Positions 19,691 through 30,794 are shown, counted from the stretch's first letter. The stretch: 64,000 nucleotides of DNA from Lucinisca nassula (GCA_963580285.1 OY757021.1:98260149-98324148); one strand, 5' to 3'. Numbers and translations are program-made. The notes: generated from the sequence alone by a model not told the origin.

Positions 19691-20963
19691 GTCATAGAAT
19701 CTGAGGCCTGACCCACCGGCGTGCAATTAAAGAGGGAAGCAAAGTTGCCAACCGTGATTGGGTTAACTACCATGCATGCAGTCTGTCGTATAATATCCAT
19801 GTTGTACCCAATCTTTTTATATCGAAGAATGATTTTACGAAATTGGGTGCTGAAGTCATTGCGGTTATATATTTTTCTGAATTTATATACTAAGTCACCA
19901 TAAAATTCAGGTTCCGATAGACCTTGTTGCAGAAGAGATTTAAGTCCAATATTGAATTTTGAAATTAAATCAGAATGGCGTCTATAAAATTTTGAAAAGG
20001 CTTTGCGTAGTTTATGGTACCGATAACCCTGATTAAGGAGTTAAGCCGTTAATAATTTATTACGAGTGTTGAAGTCAGTTACATGACTACACACTCTAGC
20101 AAATCGAATTAATTTCGAAATATAAACGCCATAGAATGGCGCACGAGGAACATCACCATCCAAAAAAGGAAAATTTACAATCTCAAAATCAAAGTCATCG
20201 CGTTTATCATAAATTTTGCACGAAACAAATCCATCTACAATAGATAGATGTAAATCCAAAACCGGGGCCTCGGTATCAGAAGAATTTGCTTTATTTAACT
20301 GAAGTTCTAGGGGGTAAATCTGACTGATCAAACCATCAAAATAGGTATTATCAATATTTAATAAATCATCTAAATATCTAGAAGTAGAGCTAAAAGCTTC
20401 AACAATTTCAGATTGGTTATCAATGGAAAGCGACAAAATGAAGTCTCTTTCATAAAAATACAAGAACAGATCAGCCACAAGAGGTGCGCAAATAGTACCC
20501 ATCGGAATACCCACAATTTGTCTAAATAACTTGGTACCGAATCTAATATAAATATTGTCAAGTAGAAAGGTGAGGGCATCACACACTTTCTGACCAAAGT
20601 GTATAATTCTTATGCTCTTTAGAAGTGATAAATGCATTTCTGACATTACATGCAAGATAGAGAGAATCTTCTCTGTGAAAAGCCCATTCAATTTAATCAA
20701 TAAGCTTTTCTTTTATAAGATTATGAGGAAGTGTAGTGTAAAGAGTGGAAAAATCGTAGGTAGACAGACTAGAAGCACGAAAATGTCTAGATTTCAATTT
20801 ATTTAAAACCTCATTCGAATTTTTTATAGACCAAAACAGATTTCTTCCTGATCTTTCAAAGACTTTATCACAATATTTAATTACATGCGTTTTAATAGCA
20901 GTAAAATAAAAATCAAAATTGAGTTCCTTTAAGAGCAATGAAAACATTCATAAGAAAGAAGAT

Positions 20964-21009
20964 GGGCCATACTACGTAGTTTCGGCTAATAAAGCCTCAT
21001 CGGTGACCC
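20964..21009 (-). ncRNA. Hammerhead ribozyme, core variant (dimer copy 1)
   Basis: Same fold as 16753-16798, but the core reads CCGATGA instead of CTGATGA, and one stem I pair is a G-U wobble. The invariant U of the core being C should greatly weaken self-cleavage. Stems II and III are intact. Confidence 0.75.
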
Positions 21010-21345
21010 TGTAATGATCCAGCAAAGAAAGCCAGAGGAAACGTACTGCAATTTTGCGAATTTCGAATAGGCAGTCGATTCAAAGACTGATATAAATCAA
21101 AACGGTATCCAAATAATTTAAAAACCTGTCTAGAATGAGTCTAAACCAATAATTTATTTCTGATTTCTCAGAATATTCACGATGATCTCAAAGGACCAAA
21201 AGTAAAATATAAACTGCACTATGGTTGATGTACGGGGAGACGTTTTACGGCCGCCACACGGCACAACACCAGCTGCAGTGAAGGCAAATAAAAATCAAAA
21301 TTGAGTTCCTTTAAGAGCAATGAAAACATTCATAAGAAAGAAGAT

Positions 21346-21391
21346 GGGCCATACTACGTAGTTTCGGCTAATAAAGCCTCATCGGTGACCC
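21346..21391 (-). ncRNA. Hammerhead ribozyme, core variant (dimer copy 2)
   Basis: Identical to the copy at 20964-21009, including CCGATGA and the wobble. The distance of 382 bases between the two gives the unit length. Both carrying the same change implies it was present before the dimer was inserted. Confidence 0.75.
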
Positions 21392-21604
21392 TGTAATGAT
21401 CCAGCAAAGAAAGCCAGAGGAAACGTACTGCAATTTTGCGAATTTCGAATAGGCAGTCAGACAGGAAGTTAATAATTTAGAAAGTTCAGTGGTAGTGCAA
21501 GAGCTAGAATTTGCAATAAACCGTGCTTTGTAAGGTTTTTTATGAAGTTTTGGTAACCAGTATAGCGTAGGAAGCTTGTCTTGGCCTTCGTTAACACACA
21601 CAGC

Positions 21605-21725
21605 AAATTTGGTGGCTGAAAGCCAAAAGGACAGTTAATTGCCAATTGGCTATCCAAAACAAAACAAAATATAAGCGATGCACACACTCAAATACCATAA
21701 CAATAATAAACCAATAAACCACGAC
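21605..21725 (-). mobile_element. PLE 3' fragment upstream of the split RT
   Basis: GAAAGCCAAAAGGACAGTTA and CCAATTGGCTATCCAAAACA belong to the PLE 3' region yet lie upstream of the reverse transcriptase in the same orientation. A tandem or pseudo-LTR arrangement, or a chance chimera, would explain this. Confidence 0.55.
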
Positions 21726-22154
21726 ATACTCTTTTTCTGTATCAGAAAAGATAGGTGTGGCCATGTAAAGGCAAGCGGTCGTCTTTCAATTAATTTTCTC
21801 CCGGAGTAAGGTAGTCAGATACTTCTGTTTTCTTGTGCCAAATGAAGGCATATTCATCTACCCCGACAACGTAAAACTTATCTCAGATGTCAGAAAAGAT
21901 GTGTTTCGAAATATTTCCATGTTCGAATACATACGCAAGCTGCAAAATTTCCTCAGGATTCGTTCCAGGGACTTAAATGTTTGTGGCGAATGCGATTTAC
22001 GAAGCCCGATTATCCCTTACGAGAATATCACGGGGACAGAAAAAGCCAATTGATGGGTTTCTGATTAAAACGCGCCTCTTCATTCAATATTTATTACACT
22101 GACAAATACAGTAATCAAAGCACTGAACGTGCTGATGGGGCGATTGGTTGTCAT
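21726..22154. other. Unassigned stretch
   Basis: A 72-codon frame at 21835-22053 has no recognised domain. Nothing else is supported. Confidence 0.35.
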
Positions 22155-22417
22155 CCATTACGCAAACACGCTTATACAAAAACATTGTACACTTCACCGC
22201 CAAAAAAACCCCTAAAATTTTAAGATGAAAAATTGTGATAATTTTCTTATTTTTGCTCAAAATATAGGATGTGGGTACTCGTTAGGACCGCATCGATAAT
22301 CTATCTATATTTTAGAGCAGAAATAAGAAAAATAAGGTTTACGCCTGTAAACCCTAGTTTTACTATTTAAAGTGGGGTTCAATGGGGTCAAAATTATGTA
22401 GACGTGTTTTTGTGATG
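22155..22417. mobile_element. Palindromic MITE, subfamily A
   Basis: Ends CATTACGCAAACACG and CGTGTTTTTGTGATG are inverted. The central palindrome is shortened in this copy (GTTAGGACCGCATCGATAAT), so it has partly lost its stem. Confidence 0.75.
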
Positions 22418-23399
22418 TTTGGACAGCGTTAGTCAAAATTTACATCTGGTTGGTAGTTTTAATGAGGCTTAAAAAGAATATATTCTTGCGTAAACGTCCT
22501 AGGAGCATAGCTGTTTAAGGCTTTTCTGGGCCAGAAGTCGAGTTCAAGTTGAAATCATGAAATTCACGTTTTGATTGAACATGTTTTGAACATCGGATCT
22601 CACAAAATAGTTCTTGCGTTTGGGCGACGTGACATTGTCGCATGAACGTAGCATTTTAAAGTTTTAAGATGACGTCAGAACCTCGTTGCGAAACAAACGT
22701 TATCGTAAACGACATTCTGAACAAGCCGCCATGTTAGTTTTACGGATGCATATGAAGAGTTGATGTGGAGTTTTGGGGACGTTTTCGTCACAATTTGTCC
22801 TGAAGAATGTAAGAATGACGATCATGCATAGTTATTTCATTGCAATAACATTTGCCTGGTCCCTCGGAAGATATTCAAACAACTTCCTCAAGATCCAGTA
22901 AATGTTATGCATGAAAAAAACATGATTGATCACTTTACTTGTTCAAATAGGGCTTGAATATATTGGAAGATCACCCATGAGTCTACACTACCTAATCTGG
23001 CCTAGAAAATTTGTACACTGGATGTTTTTCATTACTTTTTTTAATTTCTTTCTTTTTTCAGAGCATAAACCTTTACAGAAGGCTTTTACTACACATGATA
23101 TGAAGGAAACAATCTTGAAAGGGCCGTAAAACCAAGCCAAAAATCTTTATGTTTACATGAATGAATATATCATATGAAGATTTAGAAACAAATCCGTATC
23201 TGTTGAAAATAGATTCTTATGTGGTATGCATGTATCATTAAAATGGTTGTCACTTGATTCTCCGTTTATAAGCCCCACTTAGAACACCTACATACAATAA
23301 TTGCGGGATGGTATGATGAATCGTCCCGGTTTTCATTAGGAAAACATGTCCGTGTGAAATAATGGCGTCCAACATGGTGTCAGAAGTGAAATGTTTTTG
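22418..23399. other. Unassigned stretch
   Basis: About 1 kb without recognised repeats or coding potential. Confidence 0.4.
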
Positions 23400-23612
23400 G
23401 TAAAATGATAGCTTCTTTCTTATTTCTGCTTTCAACATAGATTATGGGTGCTCGTTAGAACCGCCTCAATGAGGCGGTTCTAACGAGTACCCATAATCTA
23501 TATTTTTGAGCACAGATAAGGAAGATAATGTATACCCCCGTAAACCCCAATTTTCTCTATATAAAGTGGGGTTTAGAGGGGTCTTCGTTTCACGGACTTG
23601 TTATCGTGATGA
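23400..23612. mobile_element. Palindromic MITE, left end missing
   Basis: A perfect central palindrome of about 50 bp built on GTTAGAACCGCCTC/GAGGCGGTTCTAAC, then the right arm with AACCCCAATTTTCTCTATAT and the right end GGACTTGTTATCGTGATG. Confidence 0.75.
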
Positions 23613-23817
23613 GTGACAGTTTTTGTCGAAACGTCACCAGTACGAATCGTCCCATTACCGAGTCACTGATTTTACCCTTATCCGCAACTTCATTTTAGAA
23701 CCGAGATCAAGCCAGTTTTATCGACTGTTAAAGAAATACTATAAACCCGAAATTATTTTATTCCACTTCATTGAAATAAGCACCCAATTATTGACATAAA
23801 GAATTACATAATCGACC

Positions 23818-24019
23818 CAACATCGCATACGTTTAGCCCATTTTATACTGAATGGAATCCTGCACATTATAGAATCCTGCACATATGCTCGGTCCAAAAA
23901 GTAACTATACCAACTTCCGGGTTAATTCCAGTAGCTGTTCTGTAGCCATTCAGCTAACGATGGCTGTTAACATGCGAATCGGACGTTTAGCTACAAAATG
24001 CATCAATTTGCATTTGCCC
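23818..24019. repeat. Direct repeat bracketing a MITE (copy 1)
   Basis: 202 bp nearly identical to 24299-24505 in the same orientation. The MITE at 24020-24298 lies exactly between the two. Confidence 0.85.
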
Positions 24020-24298
24020 CATTACGCAAACACGCCTATACAAATACATTGCCACCTTTATCGCCGAAAAATGAAAATTTTAAGATGAAAAATTGTGATT
24101 TTTTTCTTATTTCTGCGCAAAATTTAGATTGTGGGTACTCGTTAGAACCGCCTCAATGAGGCGGTTCTAACGAGTACCCACAATCTATATCTTAGAGCAG
24201 AAATAAGAAAAATAAGGTTTACCCCTACAAACCCCAGTTTTACTATATAAAAGTTGGGTTCGAAGGGGTCAAAATTATATAGGCGTGTTTTCGTGATG
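24020..24298. mobile_element. Palindromic MITE, subfamily A, complete
   Basis: Ends CATTACGCAAACACGCCTAT and ATAGGCGTGTTTTCGTGATG. The interior holds a perfect palindrome TGGGTACTCGTTAGAACC.. of about 60 bp and the arm AACCCCAGTTTTACTATATA. This is the best reference copy in the window. Confidence 0.85.
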
Positions 24299-24505
24299 CA
24301 ACATCGCGTACTTTTAACCCATTTTATACTTAATGGAATCCTGCACATTATAGAATCCTGCACATTATATGCTCGGTCAAAAAAGTAACTATACCAACTT
24401 CCGGGTTAATTCCAGTAGCTGTCCTGTGGCCATTCAGCTAATGAATGGCTGTAAACATGCGAATCGGACGTTTTGCTACAAAAATGCATCAATTTGCATT
24501 TGCCC
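24299..24505. repeat. Direct repeat bracketing a MITE (copy 2)
   Basis: The second copy of 23818-24019, with small indels (AACGATGG versus AATGAATGG) and a 5-base insertion near ACATTATATGC. Confidence 0.85.
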
Positions 24506-25742
24506 ATACTATTCTGTTCAGGCGTTTTCTTGCAATATGCGCCTAGAAAGGTTTAGCAACGAATGGGGCATTGCGCAAACGCAGATGATCATTTTGTGTC
24601 TGAAATGAAAGATCATGTCCATTGAACATGGAAACTCACTTTACCTTTGCAATATCTCATAATCTTGCACTATAATCACGGCTTTAATTTGTGAAATTCT
24701 CAGATTATCTCCCTTGCAATTAAAATATATAAATTTTCAAACTGTTGTTATTTCTATACCAGTCATTTATTTTTTGCAATTTCATTAAAAAGCACTCTGT
24801 TGCCACCATTGCTGTTAACCATGATGGAAATTAATGTAGAAAAACCATGTAGCATGTAGCACTACCAATTTTAATTTTCTATGGAGTTTCAATTGAAAGC
24901 AGCATTTTGCACACACCTTCAAAGAACCAGCGATCGTCTTTTCTCTTAGCAAATGGAAATAAAGTTCCAAATCTTTTGTGAATAGACACACAGGATACCT
25001 AATAAAAGGTTACATGTATCAAATTTTAGAATTCTTGTGCTAAGTGTAATTTTTTATAGTCTTAAATCTGTGCTTTTGTAATGCTTTATTCTGTGAAATT
25101 GTCACAATGACCCCTTGAGTGTTTCAAACAATAAGCCAGGCTGATGAGTTTACATAAACAAAAACAGTTTGGGCTTTTGCATGAAAAAATGAGTCCTCTA
25201 ACCAAAACAAATAAAATTTATGTATTTTTTCATTTCTGGTAACTCTGGTAACAGAAGCAATTTTATGCATAGGAACTTTTTTGACCGAGTTCATAGGTCC
25301 ATTTCAAAATTAAGGGACGTCAGGTTGTGGGTTTTTCAAAATTTACTTGAAAAAAAGGTCGCACCTTCGCAAACAGTGTAGGCACTGATCAGAAGCTGCG
25401 TTCTCAGACGTCCGGTCTGGACCTACAGTGTTTGACAGTTACCCGTTTTTGGGTTTACGGTACAAAATGGGTTAATTGTATGGAGCTACATGGCGAATTA
25501 ATCGATGGTGTTTTAATTAATTCATATATATTGAACTTTTATATTTTATTTCTGAAAAGTAAACAGGAGGAAAACTGCGATCTTGGAATAAATTTATAGA
25601 ACATACAAGCTATAATATTTATTTTCATTGACTGCATGTTTCATTTTATTAGGAACTTTTGAAACTAACTGTTTGGAATGTGATTCAATATTTTCTCACG
25701 GTGTCTTTTGTCGATGATTATGTCGTATGCAGTAAGTCCCAA
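24506..25742. other. Unassigned stretch with one palindrome
   Basis: No gene seen. At 25363-25437 an imperfect palindrome (GCAAACAGTGTAGGCACTGA ... CTACAGTGTTTG) belongs to the dispersed GCAAACAGTG family. Confidence 0.4.
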
Positions 25743-26022
25743 CATCACGTGAACAAGTCCGTGAAATGAACACCCACTTAAACCCCACTTTATATAGAGA
25801 AAACTGGGGTTTACGGGGGTATACATTATTAGTTTTATTTCTGCTCCAAGACATAGGTTGTGGGTACTCGTTAGAACCGCCTCATTTGAGGCGGTTCTAA
25901 TGAGCACCCACAACCTATGTTTGCCGTATTTATAAGAAAAATATCACGGATTTTCATCAGAAAAAATGCCATTTTTGGGATGTGAAAAAAGCACTATGTC
26001 GCACGGGTGTTTTATCGTAATG
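25743..26022. mobile_element. Palindromic MITE, subfamily B, complete
   Basis: Left end CATCACGTGAACAAGTCCGT, right end GCACGGGTGTTTTATCGTAATG. The central palindrome GTTAGAACCGCCTC/GAGGCGGTTCTAAT is intact. The arms differ from subfamily A, but the centre and the AACCCCAC block are shared. Confidence 0.8.
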
Positions 26023-26222
26023 AGTAAGGCAAAACAAAATCACTCTGCTGTGTACTATGGGGCAATCGCCAAGGCAGTAGCCCCAAAAATGTAATAAATT
26101 CAGGTTTTGAGCAATTGGTACGAGCGAATGAATTTGGCTACATTTTATTCTCAGTTAACAGCCGAATAAATCCAGTCGTACCAAACAACTGCAATGCCTT
26201 CAGGGCTTTGATTAACTGTTTG

Positions 26223-26527
26223 CTTGATTTGATTTGAGGTTTATCGTCCCCGTCAGCACTGTAAAGGTCATTTTGGAGATGTTTCTTCCAATTTCAAATT
26301 TGTGGGACTTTTACCCGACACGGAGATAGAATGCCATCTCAAGCCCTGTCGCCCAATGAAACCAATAGGGTTTAAAAGCCTGGACGGTCCGGTCCGACTC
26401 GAACAGCTTTGCCTGGGCAGGCTTAAATCCTTCAAGCGGTTTACCAGTACTCGGGTGCGTTCGGTTTAAGCTCTGCGTGGAAGCATCATGCAGCCCATAT
26501 ATTTCTTCAAGCCCCGATGGGCGGGAG
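26223..26527 (-). mobile_element. SINE, GGGACGTTAAAC family
   Basis: Full-length, minus orientation, tail GATTTGAGGTTTATCGTCCC at left and head CCCGATGGGCGGGAG at right. Confidence 0.85.
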
Positions 26528-26775
26528 TGTTTTATTTTGGGTTACTGAATGAAGAAGCGACTTTTAATTAGACATCCATCAGTAGGCTATTTCTGTCCCC
26601 GTAAGGGGTAGTATTCCCGTAAGGGGTAATCAGGCCTCGTAAGTCAAATATTTAAGCCCCTGGAAAAAATCCTGCAGAAATTTCACAGCTTATGCATTTC
26701 AACATCGCAGTAGTTCGAAATACGTCTTCTTTGACATGTTAGATAAGTTTTGCGTTGCCGGATAGCTGAAAATGT

Positions 26776-27052
26776 CTCCCCGCCCATCGGGGCTGGGCTG
26801 CATGGTGCTTCCACGCAGAGCTGAAACTGACCACACACGAATAGTGGTAAACCGCTTAGAAGGTTTAAGCCTTCCCATGCAAAGCGGTTTGAGTCAGACC
26901 GTCAAGTGCATGTAAGATTATTAGTGTCATTGGGTGGCAGGGCTTGAGATGTTATTTCATCTCAATATTGGGTAAAAGTCCCACACAATTAAAAGCAACG
27001 TCTCCAAAATGACCTAAATAGTGTTGATGGGGACGTTAAAACACAATTCCAA
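26776..27052 (+). mobile_element. SINE, GGGACGTTAAAC family
   Basis: Plus orientation, head CCCCGCCCATCGGGGC, with a short deletion after the head and the tail GATGGGGACGTTAAAAC. Confidence 0.8.
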
Positions 27053-27234
27053 CAAAAGAACCTTCGATCGTCACTAGAAAACAGGTCAAAACAGAAATAT
27101 CAGACTACCCTCCTACGGGAAAAGTTGAATTAAAAAATCGTCCGTTTGCCCTTTTCTTTTCTGATGTAGAAATGACAGTTGTTGAGAATAGCATTGCCCG
27201 ATTGTTCAAAATATGTTTACAAAGTTGACTAATA

Positions 27235-27586
27235 CAGTAGAACTTCGATGGCTCGAACACCGATGGCTCGTTTACCATGGCTTAGTCGAACCCGTTTTTG
27301 AGTCCCTGTGGAATTTCTGTACATTAAAAATAGGGAGGTTAAAAAAAAGAGAATATTTTCGTCTTTTATCTCGCAAATGTATGCTGTGTGTACTCATTAG
27401 AATCGCCTCGATGAGGCGATTCTAATGAGTACACACAGCATACATTTTTCATTATAGAACCCAGAAAAAGATGTCCTAAGGTATGTCGTTATGCCCCCTG
27501 GCAGTAGCCCTCAGTGGCTCGAACTACCCCTGTCTCGAACAGATGTTCATGGTCCCAAAGGTGTTCGAGCCATTGAATTTCGACTG
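27235..27586. mobile_element. pogo/Tigger-like MITE with nested palindrome
   Basis: TA followed by CAGTAGAACTTCGATGGCTC at left, and GAGCCATTGAATTTCGACTG followed by TA at right. The imperfect inverted repeats extend over about 27 bp, and TA flanks are as in pogo-like elements. A TGTGTACTCATTAGAATCGC palindrome at 27370-27460 has been added inside. No transposase is present. Confidence 0.7.
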
Positions 27587-27724
27587 TATCATAAATAAGG
27601 AATATTTACCTATTTGATGACAATTTTGATGTCTCGTAAGTCCTGGCTTGCAGTTCCTGTAAGGAGTTTGAGTGCATAATCGCCGGCTACCACTTACGAG
27701 TCTACCAGGCGTGGTAGAAGATAT

Positions 27725-28115
27725 CTTTTTTTTTTTTTCAGTGTAAGCTTGAATGAACGCCGAAGAACTATTTTCACGAGTGGCGAAGTCATGAGTAAAA
27801 TGCAACTTTTGGTGTTCATGAGTAAAATAAAAATTATGATCTATTTTAATTTCACCGAATAAACGCCAAAGAAGTATTTTCACGAGTGGCGAAGCCACGA
27901 GTGAAAATGCAACTTTGTGTTCATGAGTGAAATAAAAATCGATTTCATGAGCGAAAATAAATTAAGATCGATTTTAATTTCATCGAATGAACACCAAAGT
28001 TCTTTTGTGTTCATGAGTGAAATTAGCGATGTTATTTTTTTTATTTTAGTCATGAAATAAAAATTAAGATCGATTTTTATTTCACTTTTACACTTAAAAA
28101 AAAAATCAACTTTTC
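27725..28115. repeat. Tandem palindromic MITE remnants, CACGAGTGGC family
   Basis: TTTTCACGAGTGGCGAAG, ATGAACACC and TGAGTGAAATAAAAATCGAT words repeat in both orientations. This is a diverged, rearranged relative of 41215-41495. Confidence 0.6.
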
Positions 28116-28216
28116 TGTTGTTTTATGTGCTTTGAACTATAATTAACAAATCAATTTTAAAGGTCAGTCGTAAGCATAGGAAACTGTTTCCATCGCGATT
28201 TCGCGTCTATTTACAG

Positions 28217-28365
28217 GTCTTCACGAAAACATGCCTATATGATTCTGATATCCTTGACCGCCATTTTGTTATAGTATACCTGGGATTTACCGGGATGAAC
28301 CTTATTTTTGTTATTTCTGCTCTAAAATATAGATTGTGAGCACTCGTTAGAACCGCCTCAATGAA
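28217..28365. mobile_element. Palindromic MITE subfamily A, cut at a poly-T run
   Basis: The left end CTTCACGAAAACATGCCTAT through CGCTTAGAACC-type centre stops at CCTCAATGAA, where a T-run (28366-28390) begins. Confidence 0.65.
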
Positions 28366-28585
28366 TTTTCTTTTTTTTTTTTTTTTTTTTGTTGTTGTTT
28401 TTTTTCACCATGCATTTGTACAAATGGTTCAGCGGGTTTACAGGATAAAATATAGGGTCTAACTTTGCACCTGGAAATAGTTGGGAAGTTTACTTTATCA
28501 AATGGTTCATTTGAAATTTGCATTCAAATAATGTGCACAGTTGTCGTCGCGTGCATTAATTACGTAACGTCACCGGTGCCAAAGT

Positions 28586-28889
28586 CCGGCCCCCGCCCAT
28601 TGGGGCTTGAAGAAACAAATGGGCTGCATGATGCTTCCACGCAGAGCTAAATCCGACCGCACACGAGTATACCGTTAAACGGCTTATAGGCTCTAAGCCT
28701 GCCCAGGCAAAGCGGTGCGAGTCGGATCGCCCATGCTTATAAACCCTATTGGTTTCATTGGGAGACGGGGCTTGAGATGTCATTTCATCTCAATGTCGGG
28801 TAAAAGTCCCATCAAATTGGAAGCAACATCTCCAAAATGACATATATGTGTTGACTGGGACTTTAAACATCAAATCAAACAAACAAACA
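28586..28889 (+). mobile_element. SINE, GGGACGTTAAAC family
   Basis: Plus orientation with a CAAA-repeat tail. An imperfect 11 bp duplication (CGGTGCCAAAG before, CGGTGCTAAAG after) is a possible target duplication. Confidence 0.85.
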
Positions 28890-29018
28890 ATCGTCGGTGC
28901 TAAAGGTGATGTCATCAACTGTTTGAAAACAGTGACGATATTGATTTCGATTTCACTGAGAAATCTCTATATTTCATTGAAAACTGTGGAAGAAAATGCT
29001 TTTTTAAATCCCTTGAAG

Positions 29019-29181
29019 CCATGCGTGGTGCAGTGGTTATGCTACTCGCCTTGTAAACCAGGGGTCGCAGGATCGATCTCGGGCTTCTCCAGACTTTCGG
29101 ATGAGTCTTTAAACCGAGGTCTTGTCTCCATATGACCATAGCTGTTGGTGAGACGTAAATCTCAAACACTCACTCACTCGC
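29019..29181 (+). mobile_element. tRNA-derived SINE with CACT tail
   Basis: TGGTGCAGTGGTTATGCTAC resembles an A box and GGTCGCAGGATCGATCTC a B box. A tRNA-unrelated body ending in ACTCACTCACTC follows. Sister copies lie at 31384-31561 and 42321-42482. Transcription by RNA polymerase III is expected for the family. Confidence 0.8.
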
Positions 29182-29217
29182 TATTATAAACCCATTATAG
29201 AGAGAGGAATGCAACAA

Positions 29218-29500
29218 AGCTCCCGCCCGTCGGGGCTTTGAGAAAAAGATTGGAGTGCATGATGCTTCCACGCAGAGCTGAGACCGACCGCACATGAGTA
29301 CTGTTAAACCACTTAGAAGGCCCAAGCCTGCCAGGCAAAGTGGACCGTTCTTCCATATGAACCCTAGTAGTTTGCTTGGACGGTAGGGTTTAAGATGTCA
29401 TTTCATCTCAGTGTAGGGTAAAAGTCCCCGCAAATTGGAAGCAACGTCTCCAAAATGACCTAATTAATGTTGACGGGTGTTTAAAACCCAAATTAAAGCA
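29218..29500 (+). mobile_element. SINE, GGGACGTTAAAC family, diverged
   Basis: Head CTCCCGCCCGTCGGGGC, central GATGTCATTTCATCTC, and decayed tail GTTGACGGGTGTTTAAAACC. Confidence 0.8.
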
Positions 29501-29587
29501 AACTAAAGTTGAGTGAGCTTGTAGCCCCACCGCATTGCTTGTATTGTCTGCGACACTATGTTAAATGAACGCGATGACTCGATCTTT

Positions 29588-29620
29588 TCTGTTTTTTTTT
29601 TTTTTTTTTTTTTTTTTTTT
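29588..29620. repeat. Poly-T run
   Basis: About thirty T residues. It may be the reversed A-tail of the adjacent minus-strand SINE. Confidence 0.9.
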
Positions 29621-29659
29621 CTGCGGCCATTTCAAGATTATTTCACTTATTCCGAGCCG

Positions 29660-29850
29660 ATCGGTAGAGGTAACAAAACCCAGAGCAACGGGAGAAAAAA
29701 AACATGCATTTTTGTTGCAGAACTTGGCGTCTCGCATGTAGCCCGAGCGAGGCGCGGACCACAGCAGTTAGAGACCTAATGATGTAGAGTCAGCAGGCCA
29801 AGGAGGCCCGTCGATGCCTCGATTGAAATAACACGTTTCATGCTCAACTA
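29660..29850 (-). mobile_element. tRNA-derived SINE, second type
   Basis: On the minus strand, GGGCCTCCTTGGCCTGCTGA and GCTGTGGTCCGCGCCTCGC take the places of A and B boxes. It matches 37855-38025 closely and 63070-63215 more distantly, where the boxes are better preserved. Confidence 0.65.
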
Positions 29851-30186
29851 TAGCTTTCAAAATGTAGTGAGACGTGACTGCACGTTTAATTTTGAACTCG
29901 ACTATGCCCTTAGCTGGTATTTTATCATTAGTCGATAGTTACCATTCTGTTCCGAGTTACCAGATAGGCATGTGTGATACAACGCATAATGAAGTAATGA
30001 AGTAATTTCTTCAATGTGAAATATTTACTTCATTATGCGTTGGCATAGTCGATGCGAAATGAAATAAAATGTAGTTTTTGCTTCATTATGCGTCGATACT
30101 AAGAGGTTTGCGCAAAATGAAAGAATTATTTCATTTTGCGATGATAGGTGGCATACTTAATTTTACTTCATTATGCGTCGACAGTT

Positions 30187-30486
30187 TGTTTGTTTGATTT
30201 GAGGTTTAACGTCACCGTCAACACTATTTAGGTCAGTTTGGAGACGTTGCTTTCAATTTTGTTGGACTTTTACCCGACATTGAGATTAAATGACATCTCA
30301 ATCCCTGCCGTCCAATTAAACCCAAATGGGTTTATATGCATGGATGGGCCGACTCGCAGCAGTTTTCCTGGGCAGGCTTAGACCTTCTAAGCAGATAACC
30401 AGTACTCATATGCGGTCGGTATCAGCTCTGCGTGGAAACATCGTGCAGCCCATCTATTTCATCAAGCCCCGATGGGCGGGGGCGAA
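30187..30486 (-). mobile_element. SINE in foldback arm, with target duplication
   Basis: Full-length minus copy. The 14 bp direct repeat TATGCGTCGACAGT flanks it at 30173-30186 and 30487-30500. The target is one of the ACTTCATTATGCGTCGA units of the foldback arm, so the SINE is younger than that element. Confidence 0.93.
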
Positions 30487-30794
30487 TATGCGTCGACAGT
30501 ATGAGGTCGGTTCTAAATGAAAAAAAAATGCACATGTATTTTGCTTTGAGAGATGGCACACTTTTTCAAACATCACAGAAACAAAAGTAACCCAAATATT
30601 TAAGGCTAAAACATGCAAGTGGAGACTTTTATAAGTAGAATGACGGTGCATTATCAACAGAAAAGGAGCGAGGAAGGTCGAAAACATGTGGTGAGAGGTT
30701 CATATAAAAGTATGCAGTTCAAGATGCCAGTCGTTATGACGTAGGCCAAGAGCCAATATGATGAGCTCTTGCGTAGGCCTACTGCGGTCTAAGT

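Larger units (their letters stand above)
20905..21459 (-). mobile_element. Retrozyme-like partial dimer inserted in PLE RT
   Basis: About 1.45 tandem copies of a 382 bp unit, each with a hammerhead fold. They lie between codons that are adjacent in the plus-strand PLE copy: the host sequence GTCTTACTGC is split, with GCAGT present at both edges. The unit is non-coding, matches 16693-17062, and contains GTACGGGGAGACGTTTTACG and GGCCGCCACACGGCACAACA. Tandem hammerhead units of a few hundred bases without protein are the description of animal retrozymes, thought to use PLE enzymes. Confidence 0.78.
19690..21600 (-). pseudogene. Penelope-like reverse transcriptase split by a hammerhead dimer
   Basis: On the minus strand, 21600-21460 encodes EGQDKLPTLYWLPKLHKKPY and ANSSSCTTTELSKLLTSC. 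After the 555 bp insert the frame resumes at 20904 with THVIKYCDKVFERSGRNLFW and YDFSTLYTTLPHNLI. A shift leads to GIPMGTICAPLVADLFL and the catalytic YLDDLLNIDN. Coding similarity continues past a single TAA at 20041-20043 to VNPITV near 19770. The polymerase would copy RNA into DNA at the target. Besides the insert there are two visible frame breaks (near 20690 and 20590) and one stop. It is the best preserved PLE copy here. No GIY-YIG endonuclease was seen, and the N-terminus lies beyond 21600 or is missing. Confidence 0.8.
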
